Assembly (NCBI GenBank): GCA_003586115.2
Contig: QVOM02000112.1
Location: 52,016,212-52,080,211 of the forward strand
DNA: 64,000 bases
Origin: Salvator merianae
Lineage: Eukaryota > Chordata > Lepidosauria > Squamata > Teiidae
Direction of reading: 5' to 3'
Numbering within the stretch: the first letter of the stretch is position 1; every line of letters begins with the position of its first letter. Positions 1 to 11,760 of this stretch are shown here, piece after piece. The position numbers and the translations under genes were made by a program. Below the pieces are notes generated by a model. It saw nothing but the letters and a program-made list of their open reading frames with translations, had not been told where the DNA came from and made no database searches.

Positions 1-2374
1 GTGGTTCAGAGTGCTTACATGAGGTTTGCTTCCTTATAGAGGGTTTTAAAGCTGGAATCACTGCAGAATAAAGCAGCAAAGTATTGATGGTGTTCTGGCC
101 ATGCCATGCTTCTAGTCTGTTTCTAGATGCTGACATTGAAATATAAGGCCCTAAGTGCTCAGAATATATGAAGGAGTGTCTCCTTACATAAACCTGGCTG
201 TACATTAAGATCAGCCACAACAACCCTCCTCAAAGGATTGTTGCTCTCTGAGGTTTAAAGGGTGGCAGTATGTAAGGTCATCCTCATAGTAGCTTGAAGG
301 TTATGAAATAATTTCCGTTCTAATGCGAGTCAGACATGATCTTTCAGTGATTAAGATGATTAAGATGTACCTGTTCACCCAGGCTTTTGGTTATTCTCCT
401 GTAATGTGCTTTCAGCCTTTTTATTGTTAATTTGTGGGTTTAGTCTCTCAAATTGGCGTCTTGGTCTTTTAAAGTATTTTAATTCTGTATTTTAATACCT
501 GTCCTTAGACCACTCAGTAAAAAAAATAGGCTAAAATGTAATAAACAATTAAAATTATGGGTAGGATTAATGTTAGTTCTCTGAGTTTATGAAGGTTTTC
601 TGTGTGTTTTCTGGTTTATGGTGTCCATTAGCATAATGGCATGGGATAATATTCAAAGAAAGTGTTCATTCATTTTTTTCTTTCCACCTTTCCTTGTAGA
701 TTATATCTTGCTATTTAAATTTAACATACATATTTCTCATGCGTAGTAGTTGATGTAAAAAGGGGTTCATGTTATTGTGCAAAGTGCACAGGAAAACTGA
801 ATACATTCAGCACTGTGCTATGAAAAAGAAGTCCATTTAATATGACAAATGTTCTGTAGAATGCTTTCATGCAGAATTGAAGCAAGATTAAGCAGGTGAA
901 ATGCTTTTAAAAGAAAAATAGTATTGTTTACAAAAAAAATGGGTTCAAGTTAGTTTAAACCTATTTATAGTATTCCTCCTCCATTACTAATGAAAACAGA
1001 AATGTTCCTTTTTATTTGTATAAAAATCTCACACTGAACTTTTGAATAAGTGACACTTCCCTGTATTTTCTCTGCTTCCTTCAAATATGGCCAATTTGGC
1101 TTCTTTGCCACCTCTTTTTCTGTACTTAATTGATCTCTCTTCTCCCCTTATTTTGCCTGAAGGCATGATCTCTGTTCACTGGATTGGCATCCATGTAGTT
1201 GAGCAGCTTTGACTGCGTTGTGGATACTTGTGTATTTTTTCTTTTTGCAAAAGAGAGGTGGTACGGTGAATATAATTTTTAAGAAATATATGCATTTGAT
1301 CATCTTAGTAAATTAAATGAAGACATTACAAATTTCCAGAAGGAAAAATAAAAAGCAAAGCCATACTTTAATGGTTGTGAGTGTTGTAAGTATTGAAAGA
1401 CTGCAACTAGCTATAAAAATATTAATTTTGCTTTCATAGAATGTTGTGTAGTGATGTAGCAGACACATACAATAGTTGCGTGGGAGACTGTCTGGGAAGC
1501 ACAAACATAGAGCTTGGGTTCTGTGAACCAGAATGTAGATTCTGTTCTAAAAACGCACTAGTTGCCATTTAAAGCTGTCCAAGCTAACTTTTCATCATTC
1601 TTTAGGCAACATACCTTTCACCCATTAAAACATACCAACATCCCTTCTTTCTACAGTTTAAGAGTGCAAAAATTAAATCATTATAAAAGTGTGGCAAGTA
1701 GAGACACACAAAACTGGCCTAAAATACATTTTAATTTAGAACAATTGATGGGAATGGCGCTTCATAGAGTAAAATAGTAGCTTCCTGGTGCAACTCAATA
1801 CATGTTTCCCATTAGTTTTGCATATCTCTAGTGTTCTTTTTAGCCTAAAAGTTCTTTTAGGAATCACATAGCTTTTAAAAACTGGCAGCTCAATAGCGCC
1901 ATCATTCCCTCCAGTATGGAGGTGGGGTGGCTGGGAACAACAAACACTGCCTGTTTAAACTTATCTGCTTTTTTGAGCCCAGGTCACATGTGGTGATGGA
2001 TGGACAGCTTACTTGAAGAAGAGTGGGGAGGATGATGGGGAAGCAACCAAGCAACCACTGCAGCTGAAATGCTGTTTTACCTCATTAGCTGGCTGCAGCT
2101 GTGACTTCTGCAGTCCTTTTCCTCTTTGAATAAGCTGTCAGTTACCTGTTCTTGAGGAAACAGGTAACTAATCAAGCAGTGCTTCCTTCACTTGTATTTT
2201 CCAAACTAATTTGGAGTCTCTGCCATTATGAAGCATTCCTTTCCACACTTATGTGGGATAGAGTCTCATTAAACTAAAATTGCAGCATGAAATTCTAAAA
2301 ACCCAGCAGTGATATTTATGTATTTTCATTAAGGAGTGAGAGAATTTTAGAGGAACTTCAAATACATCCCTAAC

Positions 2375-2465
2375 AATGCCTACTCAGAAGTAGCTCCCAT
2401 TTTGTTAAGAATTGCCTACTCTCAGGAAAGAGAGATTAGGAATGCAATTGTACTCAGAAATATAT
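2375..2465 (+). repeat. Degraded dispersed repeat, squamate type
   Basis: The stretch resembles the common lizard repeat motif in which 'cccattgnnttnaatggg' is followed by 'cttactctcaggaaag' and 'aggattgca'. Here it reads around CTACTCTCAGGAAAG, then a diverged AGGAATGCAAT. Assignment rests on memory of this motif only. Borders are uncertain. Confidence 0.3.
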
Positions 2466-3669
2466 GCAGACTTAGGTTACTTGTGAGGTTTAGCAGGGCA
2501 GCATTGGCGGTAGGGGCTCAAATTGGTAACCTCTGCAGGATTGCCCCCAGTGGTATTTTGATTTACTGTGGATCCAACCACAATCTGAAGAGATCAAAGG
2601 GACGCTTCCTACTGAAGTCTCATCTTCTCCGTGGGCCTTGCAGGAGGATTCTGCAGCTTCCTGCCTTCAGCTGGATGCCCCTGGTAGTCAGTCACCTGAA
2701 AGCAATGGGGTTTCCTTTCCTTAAGGGTTGTGCTGTAAACATCTGAGAGATCTAGGCTGAGTGCTAAGCCCTGACCCTCCGGATATTGCTGAACTTTGGC
2801 TCCATTATTCCTTGGCACTGAGCAGAGTGGGGTTGTAACTCAGAAAGAAAACACGCATGCACACACACTCTCCTAAGAAAGGCATTAAATTCTTGGCCAC
2901 GGACTTAGAATTTAGGTCTTATAGCACTACTTACCTCTTGTCGGTGATGAAAATGAAAAAAGGTGTTTTATTCAGATCTTTTTCATTATTTTTTAAAGGA
3001 TGTACTCTGGAAAAAAAAATAGAAAACTCTGCTAAACTTTTTTAGCTGAAGTAAAGCATGTGCTATGGGTGTCTACAACCACAATCTGTATCAGTTTCTG
3101 TTCTCCCTACGGAACAAGGTTTTTACAAATAGAACATGGCTGACCTGATGAGCTGAAGGATTCTGGGTGAAGCCAGCCAAGGTAGCTGGAGGAGCTCTCA
3201 TGCTGAATGAAGCCTGAAGGAAGCTGCCAGCCAGAAACAAATTGTCTATTATTTAAATTAAGAAGAGGCTAAACACTTGGGAAACCTTATCAGCTGGGAA
3301 CTAATGATCAATTAGTTACTGGATTCAGGTGACTATGGATCTGGGCAGAGAGCCTGGAGAGCCCTATGTATTATCAGAAAGACATACTTCAAAGGGATAC
3401 CACACCAATGTGGACAAAAAAAGGATCACTATAGGATCCCTTGGAAATTATGGCAATGTAAGCCTGTGTTGCAGCTTCCATTCTCACAGCTCTGTTACTT
3501 CAGGTATTATTTTTGCTTCTGGTAGGGTCCTAATTCTGCTCTGTGAATAAATAAACTGCTGCAAAGAGTGTGTGGTTCTTTCCAGAGTACAGAGACTCCA
3601 TAATACACAACTGAACTAGGCCAGCTGTGGGGTGATTGGAAACAGAGCAAGCCTGTGTTGTGTTGTGTT

Positions 3670-3775
3670 GGTGGGCTTTCTTGTGCAGTGGCAATGACCA
3701 CTGTGAGAACAGTCTGCTGGGCTAGATGAGCCACAGATCTGATCCAATGGAGCACTTCTTCTCGTCTTGTGCTCT
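3670..3775 (+). mobile_element. CR1 LINE 3'-end scrap
   Basis: It contains the CR1 3' signature: 'accactgtgagaacag', then 'tgctgggctagatgagcc', then 'tctgatccaatggagcac' and a final 'tgtgctct'. The same phrase order recurs in the clearer CR1 copies at 14.9 kb and 26.4 kb. It is 5'-truncated, short and diverged. Confidence 0.55.
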
Positions 3776-4044
3776 AAAGCCAAACATGATTTTCTTCAAG
3801 CCCATTATAGCACTGTGCTTTTAAATGCAGCAGCAAATTATAATTATAGCAGCTGTTCCCAAATCCGTGGTGAGATGATGATGACGACTTTGATTTTCCC
3901 TGATCTCTGATCATGCCCTGCCCCATTTTGTTCATGAAATGAACTTGCATTCATATTATTGTATTTTGTATTGTCAGTGGCAACTCATGCAGGGAAGTTG
4001 GTAGCAGTAGTGAGGGGATTTTGACCCTCCCCTGCCAACTCTGC

Positions 4045-4170
4045 TGCGTTTATTTATTTATTGCATTTCCATCCTGCCACATACCCGATGGCCTCTGGGT
4101 GGGTTATATCAGTAAAAAAATATAAAATGGACACATTAAAAGCAATAACAGTGCCTGAAAGAGGGGAGGG
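4045..4170 (-). mobile_element. Antisense LINE/SINE 3' tail
   Basis: 'tttatttatttattgcatttccatcctgcca' followed by 'gggtgggttatatcagtaaaa' and 'taaaagcaataaca' is the reverse complement of a common squamate retroposon tail, a '...ggcggtatataaata' type. Similar tails occur near 33000-33075, 35290-35360 and 50080-50140. The family is not assigned. Confidence 0.35.
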
Positions 4171-5220
4171 GAAGCTGTTCCTCAGCTAGGCCAGGGTTAT
4201 CACTAATTTTTTGCAGTTAAGTTAAGTTACGCTTTTGCTTTTGTTCTTGTTTTGCTTCCAGTGCATTTTTTTAAATTTTATTTCAAAAATACTTCTTTTT
4301 ATGGTCGCAGTGCCCAGAACCCTCTTCTGCTCTCAGTAGGCACATTCCCTATTTTAGGCAACAGTGGTCTGTAGCATACATTAAGAGGTGTCATTTTTTT
4401 GTATTTAAAATGAGTGGCTATTAAATATTTGAAGCACAATCAAGTTTTCCCTGCCCCAAATGGAATCCATGTGTATAGTTAAGAAAAGATGACAAAATAA
4501 TTTTAGCAAGGGTTTTGGTGATGGAAATTACCGTTACTGAGGCTTTCTCAAGTCACTTTTGGTCATTGTAGACAATAGGGTTCAGTTAATGTGTAAGTGG
4601 CTTTCCAAATATGCTGAACTCCTGTCCTTCCTTTCCATTGCTCATGCTGACCTATGGGAACTGCAGTTCAGCAAGAAATGGAGGGACACTGTGAATTATA
4701 ATACTTACTTGCATTAAAATATTAATTTCATTGAAAGATTTGATGGCACCTGTAGAAGGGATAAGAGACTTTCTTTTAGAGGCATGCAAGTACACGTGAA
4801 CACAAAGTTGAAATGGTGTATCTGCGGTAACCACTTCTCATTGTTTCTGAAAGGGCATATTGGTTCCTAATTTGAGTAGTTCCAAAGTTTTTGGGATAAT
4901 ACCCTCATTTTGATTTTCAGTAAGTCATTATGTCCCTTTCTACTGAAATAAATTTGCACTTACATTTTTCATCATTCTCCATTTGGCTTTCGTTTTGCAT
5001 GATCAATTAGCTTGCAACTGTTTTATGTATTTAACTAGTGTTTAAGCTATTTGCAATTTATTTCATCTCCCTGGAACACTCTCAGGTTCCCCTAGGGGGC
5101 GCATATCCCAATTTGTTAATCAGTACTTTTATACCTGCAAAGGCAAGGGAAAGTTCATTACGCAAAGGAAATTATTTTACAAAATCCAACACATTTCAGC
5201 TTTTGTAAGACATTCCTTGA

Positions 5221-5402
5221 GTGGCTGTAGCTAAGAGGTAGAGCGAACTGCCTGAAAAGCAGAGAGTGGCTAGTTCAGTGACCAGCCTCTCCCTGGAAGA
5301 AAGCAATGACCACTTCTGTATAATAAAACTGCATAAAGGTACCCATGAAGGTCCTCAAGCAGTCAACCAGGAGTCAGTCACAACTCGATGGTACCCAACA
5401 AG
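5221..5402 (+). mobile_element. tRNA-derived SINE, copy 1
   Basis: The head is tRNA-like, with a box A (tagctaagaggtagag) and a box B-like run (tagttcagtgacc). The body ends in 'gtcacaactcgatggtaccc' and 'aacaagaa', the usual end of this lizard SINE, which normally finishes in an ACA tail. Related copies lie at 31803 (+), 40191 (-) and 48881 (-). It is diverged and not a functional tRNA. Confidence 0.6.
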
Positions 5403-5514
5403 AAGTCCTTCAGGAACCATTAGTATCTTTAAACAATATTTGAACACAGTATGAATGAGAACATCAGGTTTATCAACGAGGATCCACTTCATATGCATGC
5501 AAAGCTTCTGGTTG

Positions 5515-5937
5515 CTAGGGGCCTTTCTGCACTTGTCATAAATATGGAACAGAAAGGGGTCTACAGGCCTCCCTTCCACATTCTGGTGTGAGATAAGGAA
5601 GGCACTGCCTCTTCCTAGTGCACGCCATTCACAGAGGATGGAGCATAGACTGGTCTAGGGTGCCCAAAATAGTGTCCTATTCTAGATCACTAATTGATCT
5701 TGATTTCGAGGTCTACCACTCCATGGGGTAGGGGGCACACCTCCATGGTCTAGTATACCAAGGGGGACCCATTTTGGTGGTGCAAAAATGCCCTTCCAGA
5801 GAGCTCCAAAGCTGGCATCAGTTCAGAACTGACACAGGGCTGGTATGGAACAGGCCATTTCAGTGTTTGGGACAGATTGCTTATCCCAGTACAGGGCACT
5901 ATTAGGATAAACCAGATAAGTGCAAAGACAGGATAGG
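5515..5937. mobile_element. Inverted-repeat element, family 1, copy a
   Basis: The left end CCTTTCTGCACTTGTC and the right end GATAAGTGCAAAGACAGG are imperfect inverted repeats. The interior shares blocks with the copies near 13.0, 17.1, 32.2 and 43.4 kb, for example 'gagctccaaagctggc', 'ggaacaggccat' and 'gtctacaggcctccctt'. There is no coding capacity, so it looks like a non-autonomous DNA transposon. No clear target duplication was found. Confidence 0.55.
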
Positions 5938-6219
5938 TTTCAACATACTGGAGCTATGGTGCAGTTTTACCAGTACTGATTAATTTCCTAGGTCATGTGT
6001 TCAGAACAGCAAATATAAAACACATTTAATTTTATGTATTGCACGCTGCAAACTTCAACGTTTAGAAATGAGTCTCAAAGCTTCCACTGAATCTAACATG
6101 GATCATGACTGTTTACAGCCTTTGCTGAGTATTTTGGTAATGTATAAGAGTATGTACAAATGAGTGAACATTTTCTTAGGAAGTGTTCGGTAATCTCATG
6201 AGTGTTTCTCTTATAACAG

Positions 6220-6265
6220 GTTTCAGAAATGGCCGAAGATGGCAATGAAGAGACCATGTTCATAT
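6220..6265 (+). CDS. PRDM15: PRDM15 coding exon 1 (start codon at 6229)
   Basis: The exon runs from acceptor ATAACAG to donor T|GTAAGC. The start is ATG at 6229, with G at -3 and G at +4, a good initiation context. It encodes MAEDGNEETMFI plus the first base of W13. Nine untranslated bases (which also read in frame) lie before the ATG, so an upstream exon must supply the 5' UTR, or an N-terminal extension as in the long mammalian isoform. I chose this start because the known short PRDM15 form begins with the same MAEDG motif. It leaves in phase 1. Confidence 0.88.
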
Positions 6266-7159
6266 GTAAGCATTGTAGGGTGTATTTTTATTATGAATGG
6301 CTGCAAGTATTAGTTGTCAGGGAAAATAATCAGGAAAGTGCTGCTGGGGTTGCCAACTTTCACTAAAATCAACCAAATAATCAGACACATTTGGCTTTGT
6401 TTTGACTTTTTGTATGGTGTGGGGGTATCTTTCTAATACAAGTCCCTTCCTAATTATGTTAGAGACTTCCTCCTTAGCTCTCCTAATTGATTTATGCTGG
6501 ATCCTGAGAAACTGCACTCTCTTCCCTGGTATTCAGTGTGATGGTCAAAGCAGCAAGACTGGGAATAAGCTTCAGAGGGATGGGATCCTTGTCAGGACAG
6601 AGCAGGCCAGGGTGGTCTTTTCCCAAAATCTCTCCTGTTCTGAAGCCTAGAATTAATAGAAAGTGAAGTGCCACTGAAATTTAATCCAAATACATTGCTG
6701 AATCGGGGAGCAGTCAAGTTCTTGAACTTGAGCCCAGGCTATCGTATAGGCTAATCAACCTGACAAAATATTTCATAACCTAACCAACCAGAGGATAGTC
6801 ATTCTATAGACCTGTCTGTCTGTTTGGGTTATACAAACTGTCTGAAATTTCTGTTAAGGAGGAGAAATCACTGGTGTGCCTTCCTCCTAGCATTCATTCC
6901 TTCAAGACAGAACCCTTGGCATGTGAGCATCTGATATCCAGAGATGTGAGGTGATGTGTTCAATGCCAGTCTTCTGTCCCAGACAGCTTTCTGGACCAAA
7001 TTTGCAGACACCTTGGAGTTCCACATCATTCTTCTGCAGACTAAGAGAGCTTTCTTTGCAAAGCCCCTCTCCATTTTTGAGCAGCAACTTACTGTCTTGC
7101 CAGCTATTTACGGGCAAGTAACTATTCCATTTACCATGAAAGTTTCCAAAGGGCTCACT

Positions 7160-7600
7160 TTTAAAAAAATATATTTTAAAAAAATATATTTTATTTGAGA
7201 TATTTAAAACATACATTTAACCCAAAGGAACAATTCATACATTAACATTATTTGCATGTTGACTTCCTCCTCCTTCAGAAGTTTCTTCTAGATGTCATGC
7301 TTCTTGCCCCTCCTGTTTTCTCAGTTCTTTTCTTTGACTGATCCATCTTCTTTCCTCTTCACTCTTCAAATCCAGCAATAACAAGTTCTTTTTCTAAGTT
7401 TTGTAGAAAATCAAGAAATGGTTTCTAGTTTTTAAAAAATTTATGAACTTGTTTCTCAATAAATTAGTCCATTTATCCATCTCAGCAAGGTCCATCATTT
7501 TACCCAACCAATCATCTGCTGTGGGTATTGTATCTCCTTTCTATTTTTGTGCATAAACAATACTAGGGATTCACTGTTTTTATTCTGCTTCTGTCAGCAA
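7160..7600 (-). mobile_element. Probable antisense LINE 3' region
   Basis: AT- and pyrimidine-rich DNA begins with a T-rich end near 7160-7195. It contains phrases such as 'tacccaaccaatcatctgctg', 'ggtattgtatctcc' and 'ctatttttgtgcataaacaatac'. These resemble the reverse complement of a squamate L1-like 3' part, from memory. No reading frame survives. The rest of this intron (6266-8788) shows nothing else I can name. Confidence 0.35.
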
Positions 7601-8788
7601 TTACTGAAGTCCGTTTGATATGAAGAAATGAGCAAACAGTCTTTTTGGAAGAGAAGGAGTTTATTTTTCCCCTGCCAAGAAACAGCATACAAGATATCTA
7701 AGAAAAGCAATTAAAGCAAGTTTTAGCTGATAAGCTGCAAAGAGATAGCTTAGTTAATAGAAAAATAGCCCCTTTTAGTCAAACTCTGCACTTTTTCGAT
7801 GACTAAGTGCATCCTTTGGCCAAGATGTCCAATACCTTCTGAACGGACTGAGCGGAGTCCAAAGTGATTGGCATCATTATATGCATGGTTGGGTGATTAA
7901 CTCACACACAGGTATCTTTCTCTCTATACCAGGACTGTTTATTTTGATGTCCTGTGCCTTCTTTTAAGGCTTGACTAGATTTTGTTCTAATATATTCTAA
8001 GTTTGATTAACGTTTGTTTTGATGTATTTTCCCTTGATTTAATCCACTCTTTGTCAGGTATACTGTCCTGCCAAAGTTGCACTCTAGTTAGGGTTGAAGG
8101 ACAGGTCACACTAATTACGATGTCCCAGGTGGCAGGCAACAAACAAAGGTGTTGTACCAAGAAAGGTTATCCTATCAAACTTACAACTATATATTCTACA
8201 ATCCCGTACTACTCATGCTAAAGTTTTTATGCAGTTACTCTTACCTAAGGTCAGAAAGGATTAGATCAGTTTGTTCATCCCAGGTGCACCAAATACATAA
8301 AATAAAGTAATATTGACCCTTAAGAATATATCAAAGTTTCTAAATCTGTTGATTGCCCACTGAATATATACATTCACTTGTACATTTAGGAGAGGGCACA
8401 CCATGCTAATTGATCTGCTTGCCAAATCTTCTGGTGGGCCTTGGTACTACACCTTCCTTTCCAATTCGTCCTTTTACTCTTGTCTTCTGTCTTTTTCCAG
8501 TCTTGGTGGCATGTTCTTGAAGCACTTGCCTTCATACTGGAAATATTTCAGCCTACTTTGGGAATTTTGCTCTTTCAGTTTTACTTAATGGGTGTTTGGT
8601 TCAAGGTTTTTCAGCAAGGCATTTCTGACTCAGAGTAAGCTTCCTTTTATACAGCTTCATGCACATCTCCGTTATATGGCTGTTAAGATTATTATCACAG
8701 TAGTAAGAAAAGACTTGAATTTTCTCTGCAATGCTTACCAAGGAGGAGCTGGAAAAGAAAGCTATCCTTTCTCTTTGTCTTCTTTTAG

Positions 8789-8882
8789 GGTGTGAAGATT
8801 GTAATCAGTATCATGATTCAGAATGTCCAGAACTCGGTCCAGTAGTAACTGTAAAAGACTCTTTTGTATTAAGTAGAGCAAG
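8789..8882 (+). CDS. PRDM15: PRDM15 coding exon 2
   Basis: Acceptor TCTTTTAG and donor AG|GTAGGT. The exon completes W13 and encodes residues to 44, [19 protein letters not shown] and onward. The Cys and His residues (C14, C17, H21, C25) form the small Cys/His element that precedes the PR domain in this family. It leaves in phase 2. Confidence 0.95.
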
Positions 8883-9750
8883 GTAGGTAAATGTTGCAAT
8901 ATTAACTTCCTTTGTTTTCTGCTTTGTCTTTAGTGTTGCATTTTGAAATGGGAATTGTCTTTGTGTCCGTTTATGAATCTTGTTCTGAATGTCTTCTAAA
9001 ATGGTTGAACTAGTCCTAGAAGTTTATTCTGTTTTGTTTTTTTCAATAACATGGAGCCAAAGAAGTAGTGGTAACCATTAGTCCAGTCAACCCAAAATAA
9101 TATTCATGGGTATTGCTGTCTTAACATGTTTTTGAAGGCAGAAGTTAATTTTCTCCTGTACAGGAGAAGGCAGGTGAACAGAGAGGAACCAGGACTGATT
9201 TACGCAATTGTACTTTTGAATTGCATCAGGTAGGCAACACAAAGTAGTAATCTGCAAATGATGTAGTTCAGTGCTAGATATTAGCGTGTGCTAGACACTA
9301 TTTAGTGCTAAATAGTAACTGACTCTTCCTATTTGGAATATACAATATTCTCTTAGATGAAGGAATACATACTAAATTTAAATACAGGCTGAAAAACTTA
9401 AAATACCTGTCTTCTCTTGCTGGTAAATTGTCAACAAAGACAGTGACTTGGGGTTGGAGGTGCATCTTTAGCTACACTTGCCTAAATTACTGCCATTTTA
9501 TATAATGTACACTTGTGGTCTTTATTTTCCCTATAGTTAGATGAAACTTATTTTTATCAAACCAAAGGTTCTGGATCACTTCATATTTTTCTTCTTACAC
9601 AGAAATAACTAATTTAGTGGTGGGGAGAGAAGCTGAAAATCTGTATAGATTTCTATAGGGTTATTAGTCTGGCACTGAAGGACACCATTTTGCCCTTGGG
9701 CTTCTTCCAGCACCACTTATCATGGTGGTGGTGGTTGGTCCCCCTGTCTA

Positions 9751-9797
9751 CACCACACCACACCACACCACACCACACCACACCACACCACACCACA
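9751..9797 (+). repeat. (CACCA)n microsatellite
   Basis: About nine nearly perfect tandem copies of the 5-mer CACCA sit in the intron between coding exons 2 and 3. It is a likely length-polymorphic locus. Nothing else but the inverted-repeat element at 10976 was recognised in this 2.7-kb intron. Confidence 0.95.
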
Positions 9798-10975
9798 CTC
9801 AAAGTTAAAGCAAGAAAGCCAGAATAGCTTTCAGTCCTCTTGAAATTAATAATTTTAACTTTCTCACTCCAATCGCTATAACATTGTCAAGACTAGGAAA
9901 AGTCGAGAGATCCTTTTACTGGAGTCAACATTTATACAATAGCAATGAGAAAGGGAAGAATTATAGTGCCCATATGCTTTTCTGTTTGTCTAGCAGGTAG
10001 AACTGACCTGTGGAAAAGACAGAAGCAACTAGAGGGAATAATGTTCAATTCACAGCCTTAAAATTCTAGATGTCCCCATTGATCGAAAAGGGTTGATAAC
10101 CCATGGTCACTGTGGTGTTCCGTCGTTTCTCATATAGAAGCGCTTATTGAATAAAACCCAGTGATTCAGTGATACCGCCCAGTTGCCTTGTCTGCTTGTG
10201 GTCAGTCCCTGGAATTGTCATTTTAAAAAATCATGTAGCACATGATAGGAAATGTTGTGTCTTGAGATCTGCTTCAAGCCGGATAAGGCAATCTTGGGTT
10301 AATTGAATGTGTACTTTGGCCTGACATGACGCCACTTTCTGTGCTGCCGTGGAACAGTTGTAATTTTTGAACTGACCCTGACAGCTATCAACTTCTGAAT
10401 TATTGATCTGTTATTCAGTCAAGTTTATATATGTATTATCCAAAACAATCTCCTTTAAAATACAGCTACATTAAAAAAATGTAAGCTTCTCAAATACAAC
10501 AGGTACATGCTTATCGGTTAAAATCCAAAATTAGCTATAGACCAGCAGCCCATAGGGAATACAAAGAGTTAAAAGGTATATCCATCAAATACGTGGAAGT
10601 AAAGATCCAGTAGTCTTATCCTAACAGTTGAAAGAACAATAACTAGCAAGTCTCTATAGGAAGATCATTCTCTAGACAGAAGCCACAGCTAAAAAAGCCC
10701 TCACTGTACTTCTATTGTGAGAATAGTTGGGGCAGATGATCTCTGATCTGGGTAAGTTCATAGTGGGAGAGAAATCCCATAAGTTATCCAAAGCCTTGTA
10801 AGGTTTTCTGGGATAAAGGCAAAGCTTTGACTGTACCCAAACATGTATTGAAGGTTAGCACATCTGAACCAGAAGTGGTGAGAGGGCTTCATATCCATGC
10901 CTAGCGTGTATGTCTGCACTGGTCTTCATATGCTGTGGTAGTACAGAAGAGTCAGGAGGTTTTTTTCTGTATTAT

Positions 10976-11457
10976 TCTGTTGATGTAGGAAGTATATGGG
11001 TCTGTTCGCACTTGCCAGCATAGAATAATATAAATATACGATTCTACGCTGAAACAGACACCATGGTGCAGCGGCCATCCTCACTGTAAGGACTGGAACA
11101 TCCAGGAACTGGACTTCCAGCCCTTGCAGTGCAAATGCTGGCCCACCCGCCATGGCAACGGCCATAGAAACATCAGGCTAATGCCATGACAACTGGGACA
11201 TGGTATGTGACTGCACTCCTGCAGCCATGCCATAGCCTGTAGCGTTCATACCCAGAAGCAGATGCAAATGCTGCAGACCAGGAGCACTCCAACTGCTCCC
11301 AATCAAGCTGTAGACAACGATTGAGCTGTCTACAGCTAATAGTGTTTGGGTGTGTCTATAGACACTCCTGAATGCTTGGGCCTCTGCAAAGTGCAGACAC
11401 ACTGTGATAATGAGTGTCTGTATGCTCACTAGCATGTAAGTGCGAACAAACCCAAAG
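10976..11457. mobile_element. Inverted-repeat element, family 2, copy a
   Basis: The left end is TGGGTCTGTTCGCACTTGCC. The right end GTAAGTGCGAACAAACCCA is its near-perfect inverted repeat. The interior is non-coding and shares blocks with the element at about 35.7 kb, for example 'agctgtagacaac' against 'agctgtggacaac' and 'ccaggagcactcc' against 'tcaggagcagctgg'. It is a non-autonomous DNA transposon of undetermined superfamily. Confidence 0.6.
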
Positions 11458-11606
11458 TCTCTTCTTTGTACTTGTGAATGATATTGGCCAATTTTGCCAT
11501 GGGGTCATGGAGACTGAATTCTTCGCTCCATGGGTGTTATCAGTTCTATAGTAGAGGGAATTCATTTATGCTTTAACGTAATTGGTTCAAAATATTCATT
11601 TCTTAG

Positions 11607-11760
11607 ATCATCTCTTCCATCCAACTTGGAGATCAGGCAAGTTGAAGATGGGATTGAAGGCATTTTTGCCGTAACTCAGCTGGTCAAGCGCACCCAATTT
11701 GGCCCTTTTGAATCCAGGAGAGTTGCCAAACTGGAAAAGGAATCAGCATTTCCATTGAAG
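11607..11760 (+). CDS. PRDM15: PRDM15 coding exon 3 (PR domain, first half)
   Basis: Acceptor TTTCTTAG and donor AAG|GTATAA. It encodes residues 44-95 starting [16 protein letters not shown], followed by [13 protein letters not shown]. This is the first half of the PR (PRDI-BF1/RIZ1, SET-related) domain, a protein-interaction fold. PRDM15 is not known for strong methyltransferase activity. It leaves in phase 0. Confidence 0.97.

Larger units (their letters stand above)
1..6219. other. Upstream region: 5' intron or flank without visible exons
   Basis: AT-rich DNA with no exon I can support. It ends in a splice acceptor (TTATAACAG, to 6219), so at least its 3' part is an intron of PRDM15. No CpG island or TATA/initiator arrangement is visible. 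Recognisable content is a degraded reptile dispersed repeat around 2380-2460, a CR1 3' scrap (3670-3775), an antisense LINE-like tail (about 4045-4170), a tRNA SINE (5221-5402) and an inverted-repeat element (about 5515-5937). The rest looks unique. Confidence 0.5.

Noticed and set aside
5221..5295. Functional tRNA gene
   Set aside because: Box A and box B are degraded, the acceptor stem does not pair, and the sequence continues into a SINE body and tail.
9751..9797. CRISPR-like or telomere-like array
   Set aside because: There are no spacers and the unit is CACCA, not a telomere repeat; it is a plain microsatellite.
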